Below are positions 20,022 to 30,919 of a stretch of DNA of 64,000 nt, in pieces (the stretch's first letter is position 1; every line of letters begins with the position of its first letter). This stretch comes from Chrysopilus asiliformis (lineage: Eukaryota > Arthropoda > Insecta > Diptera > Rhagionidae): NCBI GenBank assembly GCA_964034945.1, contig OZ035961.1, forward strand, positions 72,392,322-72,456,321, written 5' to 3'. The notes beneath the pieces were generated by a model. It saw only the letters and a list, made by a program, of their open reading frames with translations. It was not told the origin of the DNA and searched no databases. The position numbers were made by a program, and so were the translations under genes.

Positions 20022-22480
20022 TCCCCCGTCAAGAATGTTCTGAGACCCGTATCGTCGCTCATTCATCAGATGACTTCATAAGAAGTGGAGGACGAATATG
20101 CCTGTTGAAACGTCGAAAGGAAGCTGGATGGGTTAACAACTACAACCCACAACTCTTGAAGCTATGGAAAGGTAATATGGATATCCAACCATGTGGATCG
20201 AACGAGGCTATAGCATTCTACATCGCCAAATACATGTCAAAGTCAGAGCCTACTGAACTTAACGCCAGCATAGCACAAGCGATTCGTCTCATACAGCGGG
20301 AAGAGTCAGACCTTTCAAGAAAACTTTTCAAAATCTGTATGCGAATACTAAAGGAACAAGAAGTCTCAGCTTGTGAATGCGCCTATAGACTCAGCCACAT
20401 CAATATGCGTAATAGCTCAAGAAAAACTGTATTTCTCAATACTCGCAAGCCAGATCAACCTTACAGAGTACTGAGATTTGATGAGTTAAATAGAGCTACT
20501 GGATACTGTAGCAACATCTTCGAGAGATATGAGAAACGTCCACTGGAACATGAAGATTATGATTTCCATAACATGAGCTTGACTGAGTTTGCAATGCTCT
20601 TCGAACCATACTACAATAAACAATATGAGAACGAGGACGAAGATGCTTCCGAACCTGAACAACACCAACGAAGGAAATTAATTCAGCTTACAGATAATTC
20701 AAAAATTACTATCAGAAATGTACCAGCAGTTATACGAGTACCACACTTTGTTGCTTCTGCAGATCCTGAGAACTACTACTATAGTCTCCTTGTACAATAC
20801 ATGCCATATCGATTAGAAGATGAGCTCCTAGAAGACTTCGGCACAGCAAGAGAAGCTTTTCTTGCACGTGAGGAACGCCTGAAAGAAATTAGTAAGCTCA
20901 TGGAGCAATTCAGAGAGCGAGATAGGCAACTGGAGAATGCATTTAACCAGGCACATGCATTCGAGATCCTAGACCAGGTACTACCAATTGATATGGAACA
21001 GGAATTAGAAGAAGAACTTCCGGATCAGGCAATGAGTGATGAACAGTTCCAGACCGCACAACAAGCGATGAATCTAGGCCAACGAGAAATATTTATCAAT
21101 GTAACTCGCAGCATACAAGAACAAATCAACGGAAGTTACCATCGACAGAGACTGTTCATCACAGGTGGAGCAGGTACCGGCAAGACATTCGTGTTCAACG
21201 TTCTCAAGAACCAAGTCAACCGATGTTATGGAAAGCAAGCGGTCAAAGTTGGAGCCCTTACTGGAGTAGCAGCGCGAATAGTAGGCGGAACTACATTGCA
21301 CAGTCTGCTAAAGTTGCCAGTTCAGAAAGATGGTAGACTTGTCAACATGCCACATCTGACTGGTAACTTCCTCAGAATGATGCGCATGCAATGGAAAAAC
21401 ATTGAGTTCCTCTTCATAGATGAGATCTCCATGGTCCCCTACGAGATGTTATGCATGATAGACTCACGCCTGAAACAACTAAAAAATAGTGAAGACCTTT
21501 TCGGGGGAATCAACGTGCTACTCTTCGGTGACTTGTTGCAATTACCGCCAGTTAGAGGAAATCAAGTGTTCAACCAACCAGCTCGATTAGCTCCCGCAAC
21601 GAACTTGTGGAGGCTATTCACATTGATTGAATTAAAGCAGAATATGAGGCAATACAAAGACACCACAATTGCAGATATTCTTAATTCTCTACGAGTTGGA
21701 CAACTTCGTTCTGAGCATCTAGCGGTGTTACTTGGCAAAGTAAACAATGAAGCAACTGGCGAATTTTCATTAGAGAAGGCCCTGCGCATCTACCCAACAA
21801 ATCAACAAGTAGATGACCATAACAAAGCAGTCCTACAACACTACAGAGAACAAAATACCGAAATATTTAAAATTATAGCACAGGACAAACTGGAAGATAC
21901 AACACGAAACATCGGAAATGTGGACTTAAACAGTCTATTATCAGCTGATATTAACAAAACTGGAGGCTTGCCAAAGGAGTTGGAGATATTTGTGGGAGCC
22001 AAAGTGATGCTGAGATCTAACATCGATGTCGCTAAAGGATTGGTCAACGGTGCAATAGGAAATATAACGGAAATCGTCTGGCCGCACTATCGCAGGGCAC
22101 AATTGTATGATGCAGACATCCCCTCAGTTAGAGTAGATTTTGGTAGAGACGGAATCCACCTAATACAACCAACATCGGTACAATTCCCAGCAAAATACAG
22201 CTACGGTACTGCAGAAAGAAGAATGCTTCCGCTGATATTGTCCTGGGCCTCAACAGTGCATAAAATGCAAGGTAGCACTATAGACCACGGTGTAGTATAT
22301 TTAGGCTCTAAGCTCTTCGCAGATGGTCAGGCATATGTAGCACTTAGTAGAGTTAGATCCCTCAATGGTCTGCAAATTGATGAGTTGGACTGCTCCAAGT
22401 TAACCGGAACTAAGCCTTGCAACAATGATGCATTAGCTGAAATGGAGCGTATGAGATTTTACCGCCCACCAAACATATAG
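20022..22480 (+). pseudogene. Helentron Rep-helicase, C-terminal part (Y2 motif, PIF1-like helicase)
   Basis: The frame opens at RFSFPRQECSE near 20022, continues the Rep domain and shows the two-tyrosine nuclease motif FYIAKYMSK (20216-20242), whose tyrosines would join DNA ends during rolling-circle transposition. A charged linker follows. The SF1B helicase then shows Walker A GGAGTGKT (21164-21187), Walker B LFIDEISM (21413-21436), GDLLQLPPV, and STVHKMQGSTIDHGVVYLG with VALSRVRSLNGL near the end. The helicase part is uninterrupted to the TAG at 22478. Sequence style differs from the Helitron fragment at 42682-43217, so two clades coexist here. Confidence 0.9.
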
Positions 22481-22736
22481 GATTTAGGATTGAACGACTT
22501 CGCCCAATGTTGAATATGAATCCCATAGTGATCTTGTTATAAATACCAAAAATTGGATACAACGACAAGCGCTGTACAAATGTAAATATACATACAAGCT
22601 AAATACAAAATATCGGTAGGCGGCTTTTTGTCATTGTATAATTAGGTTTTAAATTTTTTTATATAAAAATTATTATTACATAGAAAATTTTTAAAAAGAT
22701 AAAACAACTTTTTTTTGGAAAAATTTAGTATTTAAC

Positions 22737-22846
22737 ATTTTCCCCAACTTCGTCATTGTAAGGATAAGAGACGGACCTGAAAGGATAACGTCATTATACT
22801 TTTCCTCAAGGGTGTTTTTGGGGTCGCTGAATACGATTCTCAAGTT
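22737..22846 (+). repeat. ~122-bp-type repeat on the 3' side of the Helentron
   Basis: It contains GTAAGGATAAGAGACGGACC, AAAGGATAACG and TTTTTGGGGTCGCTGAATAC, in the order seen at 15738-16106. It is interrupted by the DINE-1-like copy at 22847-23402 and continues as AAAAAGCCTGTAAGGA at 23399-23440. Confidence 0.7.
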
Positions 22847-23402
22847 AAACATAACAAAAGCTATAATTGCCAATCTGGCAATCATTGGAGACCCGTATGG
22901 TGATATTCGTATCAAAATTCGAACAGTTGTACCAAAATTCCACTTTGAAGTCAAACTTTCCAATAAGAATTTTTAAAATTTATTCCAATCGGATTTTGAT
23001 GTATGGGAGTTTTATGTAGAATCATATCCTAAATAACTTTTGTTCTTGGACTTTTTTGATAAGATGCACCGTTTTTGAGATATTCACAAAAACCGTTTTC
23101 GTTCGTATGGGGGGTACCCCCCCTAATGGTCCATTTTTGCCCATTAACGAACTTAGCCTCGCATTTTACGAAAAACGGATCCGCGCAAAATTTCAAGTCT
23201 CTAGCTCAATCCGTGCGCCCGCAATCCGCGCCACAGACAGACGGACAGACGGACAGACGGACGGACATGCAGAAATTAATTATTTTTATCATTCTAAACA
23301 CACTGGTGTAATTCATTTTTGTGTGTGATGACGGGATCTTGGCGTTACAAACGGTAAGGCAAAGTTAATATACCCTTTGGTTTCACCATACGGGTATAAA
23401 AA
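22847..23402 (-). mobile_element. DINE-1-like copy (HINE)
   Basis: Full-length copy in minus orientation: 5' subterminal repeat at 23384-23396, 3' partner at about 22894-22906, microsatellite at about 23235-23265, 3' hairpin (TTGCCAATCTGGCAA) near 22870. It is inserted within the ~122-bp-type repeat. Confidence 0.8.
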
Positions 23403-23454
23403 GCCTGTAAGGACATCTCAAATGTAAGGATATATATTCGAAGACTAAAAAGAA

Positions 23455-23742
23455 CAAAATAAAAAAAATAAAAAAAAAATTTTTAAAAAAAAGCTTTTAT
23501 TAAAAAAGAATGCACTAAAAAGAAAAAAATAATTTTCTGGACGCTGTGTATTACAAATATAAAAGCTTTTAAAAAGCGAGATAAAGCATAAAACAATAAA
23601 ATAAAAATTTATCTCGCTTTTAAAAAGCTTTTATATTTGTAATACACAGCGTCCAGAAAATTATTTTTTTCTTTTTAGTGCATTCTTTTTTAATAAAAGC
23701 TTTTTTTTAAAAAAATTTTTTTTATTTTTTTTTTTAAAATTT
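23455..23742. repeat. Fold-back DNA, arms ~95-130 bp, loop 22 bp
   Basis: Arms 23491-23585 and 23608-23702 are perfect inverses by eye, with AT-rich extensions outside. They include GCACTAAAAAGAAAAAAATAA, shared with 13705-14099, and TTCTGGACGCTGTGTATTAC. Such a short loop would form a strong hairpin in single-stranded DNA. Confidence 0.85.
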
Positions 23743-23895
23743 AATTTTTCTATATTATATTTCCGATTTATAATATATCTCACTTTTTCGATTTTTTCGG
23801 GGGGTTTCGCGTTTTTTCGAAGTAAAATACCTTATATTATCAGTAAAATTGCATACCCCATATAATTTTTGTCTATATATCCGAAAAAATAGAAT

Positions 23896-24376
23896 TTAAA
23901 ATCTATGTCATATGAAATTCTAATACCATATTCCCAACTAACAATTTTCGTCTCATAAGACTCTACTAGAGTCTTTTGAGAGTATTCATACAGGGCTATT
24001 TCACCCTTGTAGAATGCTGCAACTGTTTTATGAGTGGCTCATGAGGCTTAAATGGCGCACTTAGGAGAACTTTTTTATCTTATAACAAGACAACAGTTCT
24101 TTTTGTAAGAGTCACGAAAGTCTCACAAGAACACTATTTGAATTCTAATGAGAGTTTATTGATATTCTCATAAAACTTTCATAACAAGTACTTTATGCTT
24201 TGCTAGAAAGAGTAGAGTATATAAAAATCTAGCCGGTTTTTTTTTGAAGAGCTAAAGTAATTTTTTAAAGAGTAAAAGTTATTTTTGAAGTGTTTATTTA
24301 TTTTCGGATCCGAGTTATGTTTACGTTTGCGTATGATAATATTGTTTTAGAATTTCATATGACATAGATTTTAATT
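23896..24376. mobile_element. Putative MITE with 26-bp perfect inverted ends
   Basis: AAAATCTATGTCATATGAAA (from about 23896) and its inverse ending near 24375 match over 26 bp. Between them are repeated short ORF-free stretches with TCTCATAA words. No clear target duplication. Just outside, CATATAAT(A) words repeat at 24385-24415. Confidence 0.5.
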
Positions 24377-24540
24377 ATGACAGTCATATAATAATAATTA
24401 TGACAGTCATATAATGAGGTCCCAAAAAATCTTAGATGAGAAAATCTCTTTAAAGGGCTAGAAATATCAAACTTTTTCTTCCCCCCGTAAAACATTCAAA
24501 ATGTAGATACGCGGTATTTACAAACTGCTCATACGCGGTA

Positions 24541-24756
24541 TTGCACTATCACCGACGATATGTTGGATTACCACGTGGATTACCAAGCCAACTTCTTCGC
24601 GATACCAGCGATCCGTTTTCCATAGAAGAAAACAGTTTTAAAAAATATTTATCATCTCCCAGCAATGCAATACAACAATTCGCCAATGCAATACAACAAT
24701 CCGCGAATGCAATACAACAATCCCTGAATGCAATACAACTGCAACTATTAAAATAA
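24541..24756 (+). pseudogene. Possible Harbinger transposase N-terminal fragment with NAIQQS repeats
   Basis: The frame shows GLPSQLLRDTSDPFSIEENS, resembling the RD-SDPF start of HARBI1-like nucleases, then four copies of a 21-bp unit encoding Asn-Ala-Ile-Gln-Gln-Ser-x at about 24660-24740. It ends at a TAA without a DDE domain. The assignment is weak. Confidence 0.3.
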
Positions 24757-25074
24757 TTCACAAAACTGTTGCCATAACAACACAACGAACATTTTTAACG
24801 AAACTTTTTAACAAGCAAAATTGTGATTACCTTTTTCTTTATGGATTGCTATGAAATTTATTGTTACTTAACAATATTGTTAACTAACAATAAATTTGTG
24901 AATAAGCATGATTAGCTAATACTTTTTCGATGCACATACTATTTAAGTTTTTTTTATATTTTCACTCTTTAATATAGAAAGGAACTCTCATTGTTTGAAA
25001 TTTGTTTCAATGAATTGAACATTGTAAATAATTTTTAGTAATCTATAGAAAGACAATTGTCAATTCAGGGAGAG
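24757..25074. other. Unassigned AT-rich stretch
   Basis: Nothing recognised. Confidence 0.3.
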
Positions 25075-25244
25075 TATTGGAATGTAAGTTGCAGTTGGCA
25101 ACACCAAATGTAAGAACAAACTATATAATAAAACGAGAGTTACGCTCTTCTCTACTCAAGTATTCACCGAGGCTAGACGTGTTTCTTAATCCTGTAATCT
25201 CAACTAAATAGGAATTCCATTACTGATCAAAGTAAATCCATTAG
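25075..25244 (+). mobile_element. Copia-type solo LTR
   Basis: Same block as 10297-10473 (TATTGGAATGTAAG ... AAATCCATTA) with small indels, but without the primer-binding site. Flanking duplications were not found, so it may be a fragment. Confidence 0.6.
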
Positions 25245-25978
25245 AAAACGTGTGAAAATATTGGCCGAGGAAAAATCCAATAAAATAGTGTAGAAAGCTT
25301 TTACAGGTAAATTTAGGCTGAGTTTTGTATAATTCGAGGAAAAAAAATGTGGTATTAAAATTTACAGCGTTTACCTGTGAAAAAGAAGGAGAGAATTGGG
25401 TCCAAAGTTCAGGATTAGATCCCACGCCATATTTTTTTTTGTGGCTGATCTCTAAGTACTTCTCACTGATCTCGGGACGTTCCCAGAATTCTAAGTTTCA
25501 AGGCTGAAATTAGAATTTTTGGCGGAAAAATCAGCATTTTAATGAAATCGAAGAATAAAATCCAACAAAAAGATTTATTTGAAATCTTGGGCGTTATTTC
25601 TGAAGAGCTGAGAGCGGAAAAGAAAATTATTTAGCTTGAGGCCAGCAACAAGTTGCGTGGTAAAAAAAACAGCTTAGGCAACACGGAGAACAAAGTCTAG
25701 AGGAAATCGCAACATTTCAAGTAGTAATTAGTGGTGTCGTCGGCAATGCAGTTTTGAACTATTGTAAAACAAAAGCTTTTTGCTTCGACGATTTTTTTTT
25801 GCGGATGATTGGATTTTTTTTTTTGAAACGTTGCTGAAAGAAAAACCTTGGGAAGTATTTGCAATGGCATTAAAAATCTAAACCGATTTTCCTAATATTT
25901 TTTTTTGCATACACAAAAATTTTGTTTTAGCAAAAATCGTCATTATCATCTTGTGCACAGGACGAACTGGCGAAATAT
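25245..25978. other. Unassigned stretch
   Basis: No gene recognised; short frames here lack domain features. Confidence 0.3.
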
Positions 25979-25980
25979 TA

Positions 25981-26405
25981 GGTCTGTTCGATATAAGTCC
26001 TGGACTTACTCCGAGTATTTCTACTTTACTCCACAAAATGGCGCATTTTCTTACTCTGAATTTGTTTTTATCGAACAACTTGGAGTAAGTTCAGAGTAAA
26101 TCACTAACTCTATATTATGAGTTTATAATTATAGATTATAAAATATAACAAATATAATAAATAAAACCCGAAACTACTCAAGAATATATATTGGAAATAA
26201 TTTATGATGTCTTTTGTTGCATTTCTTCTTCCAAACACTGTAAAAGAGAGGTTATGTCTGACAAATATCAGCTCTCAAAAGTTTACTCCAGCTAAAAGCA
26301 AGAGTAAGTTCGGAGTAAGTTCGGAGTAAGTCCAGGACTCATATCGAAGAGAAAAGAGTAAAAAATTTTACTCCGAGTAAGTCCAGGACTCATATCGAAC
26401 AGACC
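25981..26405. mobile_element. MITE (GGTCTGTTCGATAT family), 425 bp
   Basis: The left end GGTCTGTTCGATATAAGTCC and the right end are inverses over about 37 bp with one change. Flanks are TA (25979-25980, 26406-26407), or ATT if the end is drawn one base further out. The subterminal word GGAGTAAGTCCAGGACT is repeated on the right. No coding. Confidence 0.8.
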
Positions 26406-26407
26406 TA

Positions 26408-27728
26408 TTGAACTTTACTGTGCGTACAATTTTTTTCTCTTATGATTTTTTTTCTTTTAAACAAAAAGAACTAAGAAACCACAAAGGAAAAAAAAAAGAA
26501 AAAAAGGCAGCAAGAAAAGAGTAAGGGGATCGGTGAAAATTAGCCAGTGCAAATTTTTAAGAAATTTTCGATATTTTGGTTTGTTACTCGGCCTGAAAAC
26601 TTTCCGATATTTCGCGGAAGTTGTATAGGGACCATAGAATTTTGGAAGTGGTAATTCGCCCACAAATTCCTTTTTTTATTTATTTATTGTAATTAAGTTT
26701 AGACCAAAAATTTTGATGAGAAGTAACTAGCTGATCTAACGTAAATGCCATTTGAATTTTCTATTGTGATTTTTGATTTGAGAGGAAAAGTTTTAGTCGC
26801 TATGGTTTTTTTAAATTTCTATTTGGGAGTTGCTACCGATGTTTTTTTGTTAAAAGTGTTTTGCGCAACAATAAAGAAATTTTTTTTTGATTCTTTGAGA
26901 AGGATATTTCATTTTCTCTAAAAATTCTGTAAAGATTTGTTCTATTTATTTTGTGAGATTTCTGATTCGTCATGACCGTTTTTGAATCGGGAGCGTCAAT
27001 TTTTCTGAAGAATTTTAGAATGTGTTAGCGTTCGTTCGAATGAGAGGGTGCTGATGAAGATGTGGTGAATGAAGCAGGCGACATGGGGCTAAACGGAACC
27101 ACCTTACGTTTGCCGCGACCATGATTTCCTTTTTTCTTTATTTCGACCCACACGGCATGATAAAGTTATCAATCCGACCTGTGCTACGGCAAGGACCACA
27201 CCCAAACCCACGAGCAAAAGCCCGGCACTAAACAAGCATGCCGTAGCCGTAGACCAGGCGGGCAGACTCCGGGGCTACTGCAGCGGAAGCTGCAGTTAAG
27301 CATGTCCCGGAGTTTGTTGTTCGTTCTCCACTCGGTTGAGGACTCCGATAACAGTGGCTACGCTGTTAAAGCCAATCTGTGTGATGAGCCAGCCGAGCCA
27401 CTAGCTGATGATGCCTGGTGTAGACAATAGCGTAGACAATCCATTTGGCGTAGACAATGTCGACTTTCTCATATCTGTCAAAACAAAGTCATCAGTGAGT
27501 CATATAATCTAATATTAAACTATATAGGAAATGGCCAATTGCAAGAAATGGCGAGGCGCTGGTGTCCCTAAAGAGTTAAATTTATATGAAAACTCTCTAA
27601 CTGGGCTCCTCAGCGACACCAGCGCTGCCGGGCCTTTATTGTCTTTTTCGCTATGGGAATCTAACCTCATTTCCTATCGTTTTATGCAGTGAGAATGTGA
27701 CCACAGTGAAATTGTGTTTTTTTTAAAT
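26408..27728. other. Unassigned stretch with a GC-richer block and short repeats
   Basis: No gene could be supported. 27100-27420 is GC-richer than its surroundings, without a domain-bearing frame. GCGTAGACAAT-type words occur three times at 27420-27465. 27552-27625 holds a small inverted repeat (GGCGCTGGTGTC / GACACCAGCGCT). The last part is presumably the 5' region of the hAT gene that starts at 27729. Confidence 0.3.
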
Positions 27729-29230
27729 ATGGCAGGAAGGCTTAAAAACAAAGCATTTAAAGAGCTAGGCTTTGATTTAATCAAGACCAACAACAAAGAC
27801 TCCGCTTTTTGCCTGCAGTGCAAAAATTGCTTGCAAAATACTGCCGAAAGCCGACTAAAAGGGCACAGGTTCTTCTTCTTCTCCGGCGCTACAACCATTT
27901 GTAGGTCTTGGCCTGTTCAAGGACAGCATTCCAACGGTCCCTATCGAGAGCTTGCTGTTGCCAGTTTGTAATCCGCAGCGTACGCAGGTCTGATTGTACG
28001 CCATCAATCCATCGCGCTTTTGGACGACCAACGCCTCGTTGCCCAACTGGATTGTTACGGAATAAGGTTAATGGGGCTCGGCCTTCTGCCATTCTCACCA
28101 CGTGCCCTGCCCACCTTAACCGTTGGACCTTCACGACTGCAACAATGCTCGGTTCACCAAAATCTCTTTCTAACTCAAAGTTGTATCTTCTCCTCCATTG
28201 ATCACCTTCCCGCATCGCCCCGAATATGGTACGCAGCACTTTGCGTTCGAAGATGATAAGCAGCTGTTCGTCACTCTTCTTCAATGTCCATGACTCGCCG
28301 CCATAAGTCAGGACTGGGCGAATGAGCGTCTTGTATATTTGGCTTTTTGTTTTCTTAGATTACAACTTTGATCTCAGATGTCTAAGAAGTCCATAGTAGC
28401 ATCTGCTTGCCGCCATGATTCGTCGCTGTATTTCACAGGTCGTATCACCGTCAGGTCGCATCAGCGCTCCAAGGTAGACAAAGTCATTGACTATCTCGAA
28501 GTATGAACCTCCTATCTCCACTGTACCGTCGCTTTCATTTGGTCACAGGTAAAAGAACAAATATAGAACCAAATTTCTAAGCACTTGCAAATTATTTTTT
28601 AGAAATGTTTGTAAACTAAAAACCATAAAAAGTGGAGAAACTGAAACAGCAAATGAAAATGAAACACTTTACTTAGTTGAGGACGGCTCAGAATGTCTGG
28701 AAAATGAAACAACTTTGCAATTGGATTCGGATCAGTATCCATTATTAAGTCCCACGATGACGGTAAGTACTTAAATAGAGAGTTAAATGGATGATGTCTG
28801 ACTTAGTCAAAAATTCAGGCAGAGCCGTACATTTTAATAGATCGGTAAATAAAAAATTCTTTACATAACCTCAAAGTTTCAAACAGTTGGAAGTTTTGAT
28901 TATGCTGGAAATTCACCATGCCACTCTCGTATTTGAATTCCTATTGTTAAAGCCTTAAATTTTGATCTTTGCAGGAGTTTTCATACGATTTTGCAGGAGT
29001 TTTCATACGATGAAAATGTGTCTCCAAACCTACATCCAATCAAAGTTTCCAGACCCGATTCGTCCATTTCAACATCAACCGTCAACCCCGGAAGTTCTGC
29101 TTCGTTGATAGTTTCATCTTCACTTCCGGAAAGCAAAAATAATAAAAGGGCGCTGTGCAAAGATAAGAAAAATACAAGTTCAATGTTAACTTTTGTTGAC
29201 AAATTCAACAGAATCAACGGGCTGCTATGA
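27729..29230 (+). pseudogene. hAT transposase N-terminal exons, split by an RTE fragment
   Basis: Exon 1 (27729-27868) starts MAGRLKNKAFKELGF and has CLQCKNCLQNTAESRLKGH, a BED-like C2H-type zinc finger that binds DNA. Its donor (CACAG/GTAAAAG) now lies at 28548/28549 because a 673-bp RTE piece entered there. Exon 2 (28603-28762) has TTTTTTAG and GTAAGT borders. Exon 3 starts at 28997; a 22-bp duplication has created a second upstream acceptor at 28975, whose use would lead to a stop. Exon 3 ends near FVDKFNR, a typical hAT segment, then hits a TGA at 29230. The three exons join in frame. Confidence 0.7.
27871..28543 (-). mobile_element. RTE-type non-LTR retrotransposon 3' fragment
   Basis: On the minus strand it encodes the C-terminal end of an endonuclease-reverse transcriptase polyprotein: EIVNDFVYLGALM, IRPVLTYGGESWTLKK, VLRTIFGAMREGDQW, VQRLRWAGHVVRM, GRPKARWIDGV. 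These are the standard C-terminal motifs of the RTE/BovB group. One stop near 28370 breaks it. The 7-bp CACAGGT occurs on both sides (27864-27870, 28544-28550), a target duplication. Severe 5' truncation is typical for LINE insertions. Confidence 0.9.
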
Positions 29231-29439
29231 GTACTCCCATAATAATGCATTTTCCGATGCGGCAACCGCATAGAGTAGGGCGAATTTCTACTTTTACATG
29301 CGGCAACGCACGGAAATGTCATTTCGCAAAAAAGTTTGTTTACGATTTAAGCAATTTAAGTATGGAACAAATTGAAAGTAATTGTTTCGACGATAAACTA
29401 ATAGAAGAAGTGCAAAACAATGAATTAACTCCAGATTCG
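29219..29439 (+). repeat. 220-bp segment repeated at 48176-48394
   Basis: Near-identical to 48176-48394 (from GCTGCTATGAGTACTCCC to CTCCAGATTCG). Both keep an open frame MSTP(I/L)IIxFPMRQPHRVGR..., with NLSMEQIESNCFDDKLIEEV. It follows hAT exon 3 here and precedes the hAT core at 48.4 kb, so it is probably part of the same hAT family or of an element inserted in its ancestor. Confidence 0.7.
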
Positions 29440-30426
29440 TGTATTCTTGCATCTGCGGATCGGGTTCTGATTGGTCAGTGACTAGTGGAGGGGGTTCTGC
29501 AAGTGATGAACGTTTGGGCGAAGTTCAAGAGTGACCAAAAGTTCTGCATGCACTAACACAAGTAAACAGCAATAAAAATTTTCCATGGGTGAAATTATGA
29601 TTTCTCACACTACGATGCTTCTCTACTCACGTTCAAACCACGGTATACAAATAGAAGGTAATATCTTCAAACCACAATTGGTGTTATTATACCGTGCGTT
29701 CAAACCACAATGCCAATATTCGCACTCACACATACAAAACTGACACAACTGGTAACAACAGCGTGTGGACTCGAACTGGTTGTCGTTATGAGTTGTCGTT
29801 ACAACTGTGTGTGGAAATGCCCATTAAATGTGAAAATAACCTGTGTAACCGAAAACGAATAACCCAGAAATACCAAAATCTAGGCATTCTAATTGGTTAG
29901 AAAAATCTTAAATTTTTGGGGTACAAAGAATGAACAAGCAATATGACCACAAAGGAATCTAATAAAAGTGAAACAGAGAAAGAAATACTCTGTTAAAGAT
30001 GAGAGTCGCAACGACGTTACCAGATTAGTCAGTTGCGAAATGTATTTTTTGCCTTAGAAATTAAATACAATTCTAAAATAAGTTGCAAATTATGTTCGCT
30101 TGAATATAGAAAATTAGAAATTCAGTCCAAACTGGTACTGCATTTTTTCTCAAACGTCATTATTGCTTTGAAATTAGCATCACGTCGTTTGTAAAATGAT
30201 TTTGACGGACCGAAGATTTGATATTAATTGCTTTTCTACTATATCCTGACAATTTAAATTTTCTATCCAAATTTTCAACCTAAAATGAAGAATGTTTGTA
30301 CTTTTATAAGAAATGGTGGTCAAAACAGATTTCAATTTTTAAATCTCCCTCCTCTGAAATATAAAATCAACAGCAGAAAAAACAAATTTGGCAATGCCGT
30401 TTGCAATTGTTTCTTTCAATTGCTCT
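29440..30426. other. Unassigned stretch
   Basis: Apart from the small P-like footprint at 29632-29674, nothing recognised. Confidence 0.3.
29632..29674. mobile_element. Footprint-like remnant of a P-type terminal repeat
   Basis: A 25-bp piece (CGGTATACAAATAGAAGGTA...) identical to the terminus of the THAP element at 61152 is flanked on both sides by TTCAAACCA (29632-29640 and 29666-29674). This looks like a target duplication left with part of one terminal repeat after imprecise excision or extreme internal deletion. A third TTCAAACCA occurs at about 29698. Confidence 0.45.
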
Positions 30427-30919
30427 GGGGTGCGTTCCTTTATTCCCGAGTAAAGTAAAGGTTGGGTTTGTCAAAGTTAGAACAGCTGATTGCCAAAGTT
30501 GAAATTTTACCGACGTTAACTCTGATTAAAAGAACGCGATTTGGTTAACTTTGACAGCAGTGATATGCACAACAATACATTTAAAGAAATAGAATTCTTC
30601 TTGATGTCGTATTTTTCATTTACAAGGACCACAATAAAATACTCCATTATTCTGGCCAAAACTCATTCGAAATTACGAGACGAATTGACAGTTGATTGAC
30701 AGTTGTAACCGTCTCGGTTAACTTTATCGCGTTCTTAAATTACAATTAAATTTAACTTTCTCCAACTCAGCTCTCGAGCAGAGTTGAGAAAAGTAACTTT
30801 GACAGCTTAACTTTGGCATTTAGGAACGGCAGTAAAGTTTACTGAGCGTTAACCGTAGGCATTTAAGAACGCATTTCTCTTTACCACGGTTAACCACGGT
30901 TAATAAAGGAACGCACCCC
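30427..30919. mobile_element. MITE (GGGGTGCGTTCC family), 493 bp
   Basis: Ends GGGGTGCGTTCCTTTATT and AATAAAGGAACGCACCCC are exact inverses. The interior has many GTTAACTTTGACAG and CGGTTAAC words. A second, diverged copy is at 52333-52969. Target duplication is not obvious. Confidence 0.8.

Larger units (their letters stand above)
16107..22736 (+). mobile_element. Helentron/Helitron-type rolling-circle element, near complete but broken
   Basis: It carries a Rep-helicase gene with HUH-Y2 nuclease and PIF1-like helicase, plus an N-terminal cysteine-peptidase-like region, the arrangement seen in animal Helentron-type elements. The presumed 5' end TTTATACCC at about 16110 resembles the 5' end of the DINE-1-like copies (ATACCC, AAACCAAA, ACTTTGCTTTA in the same order). 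The 3' end is not certain; ~122-bp-type repeat resumes at 22737. Three lesions inactivate it: an A insertion near 16803, a pogo-like MITE at 18324-18808, and a deletion plus frameshift near 20010-20025. Confidence 0.8.

Noticed and set aside
27889..28284. Possible independent host gene on the minus strand
   Set aside because: Its sequence is the standard C-terminus of an RTE-type polyprotein and it has a target duplication.
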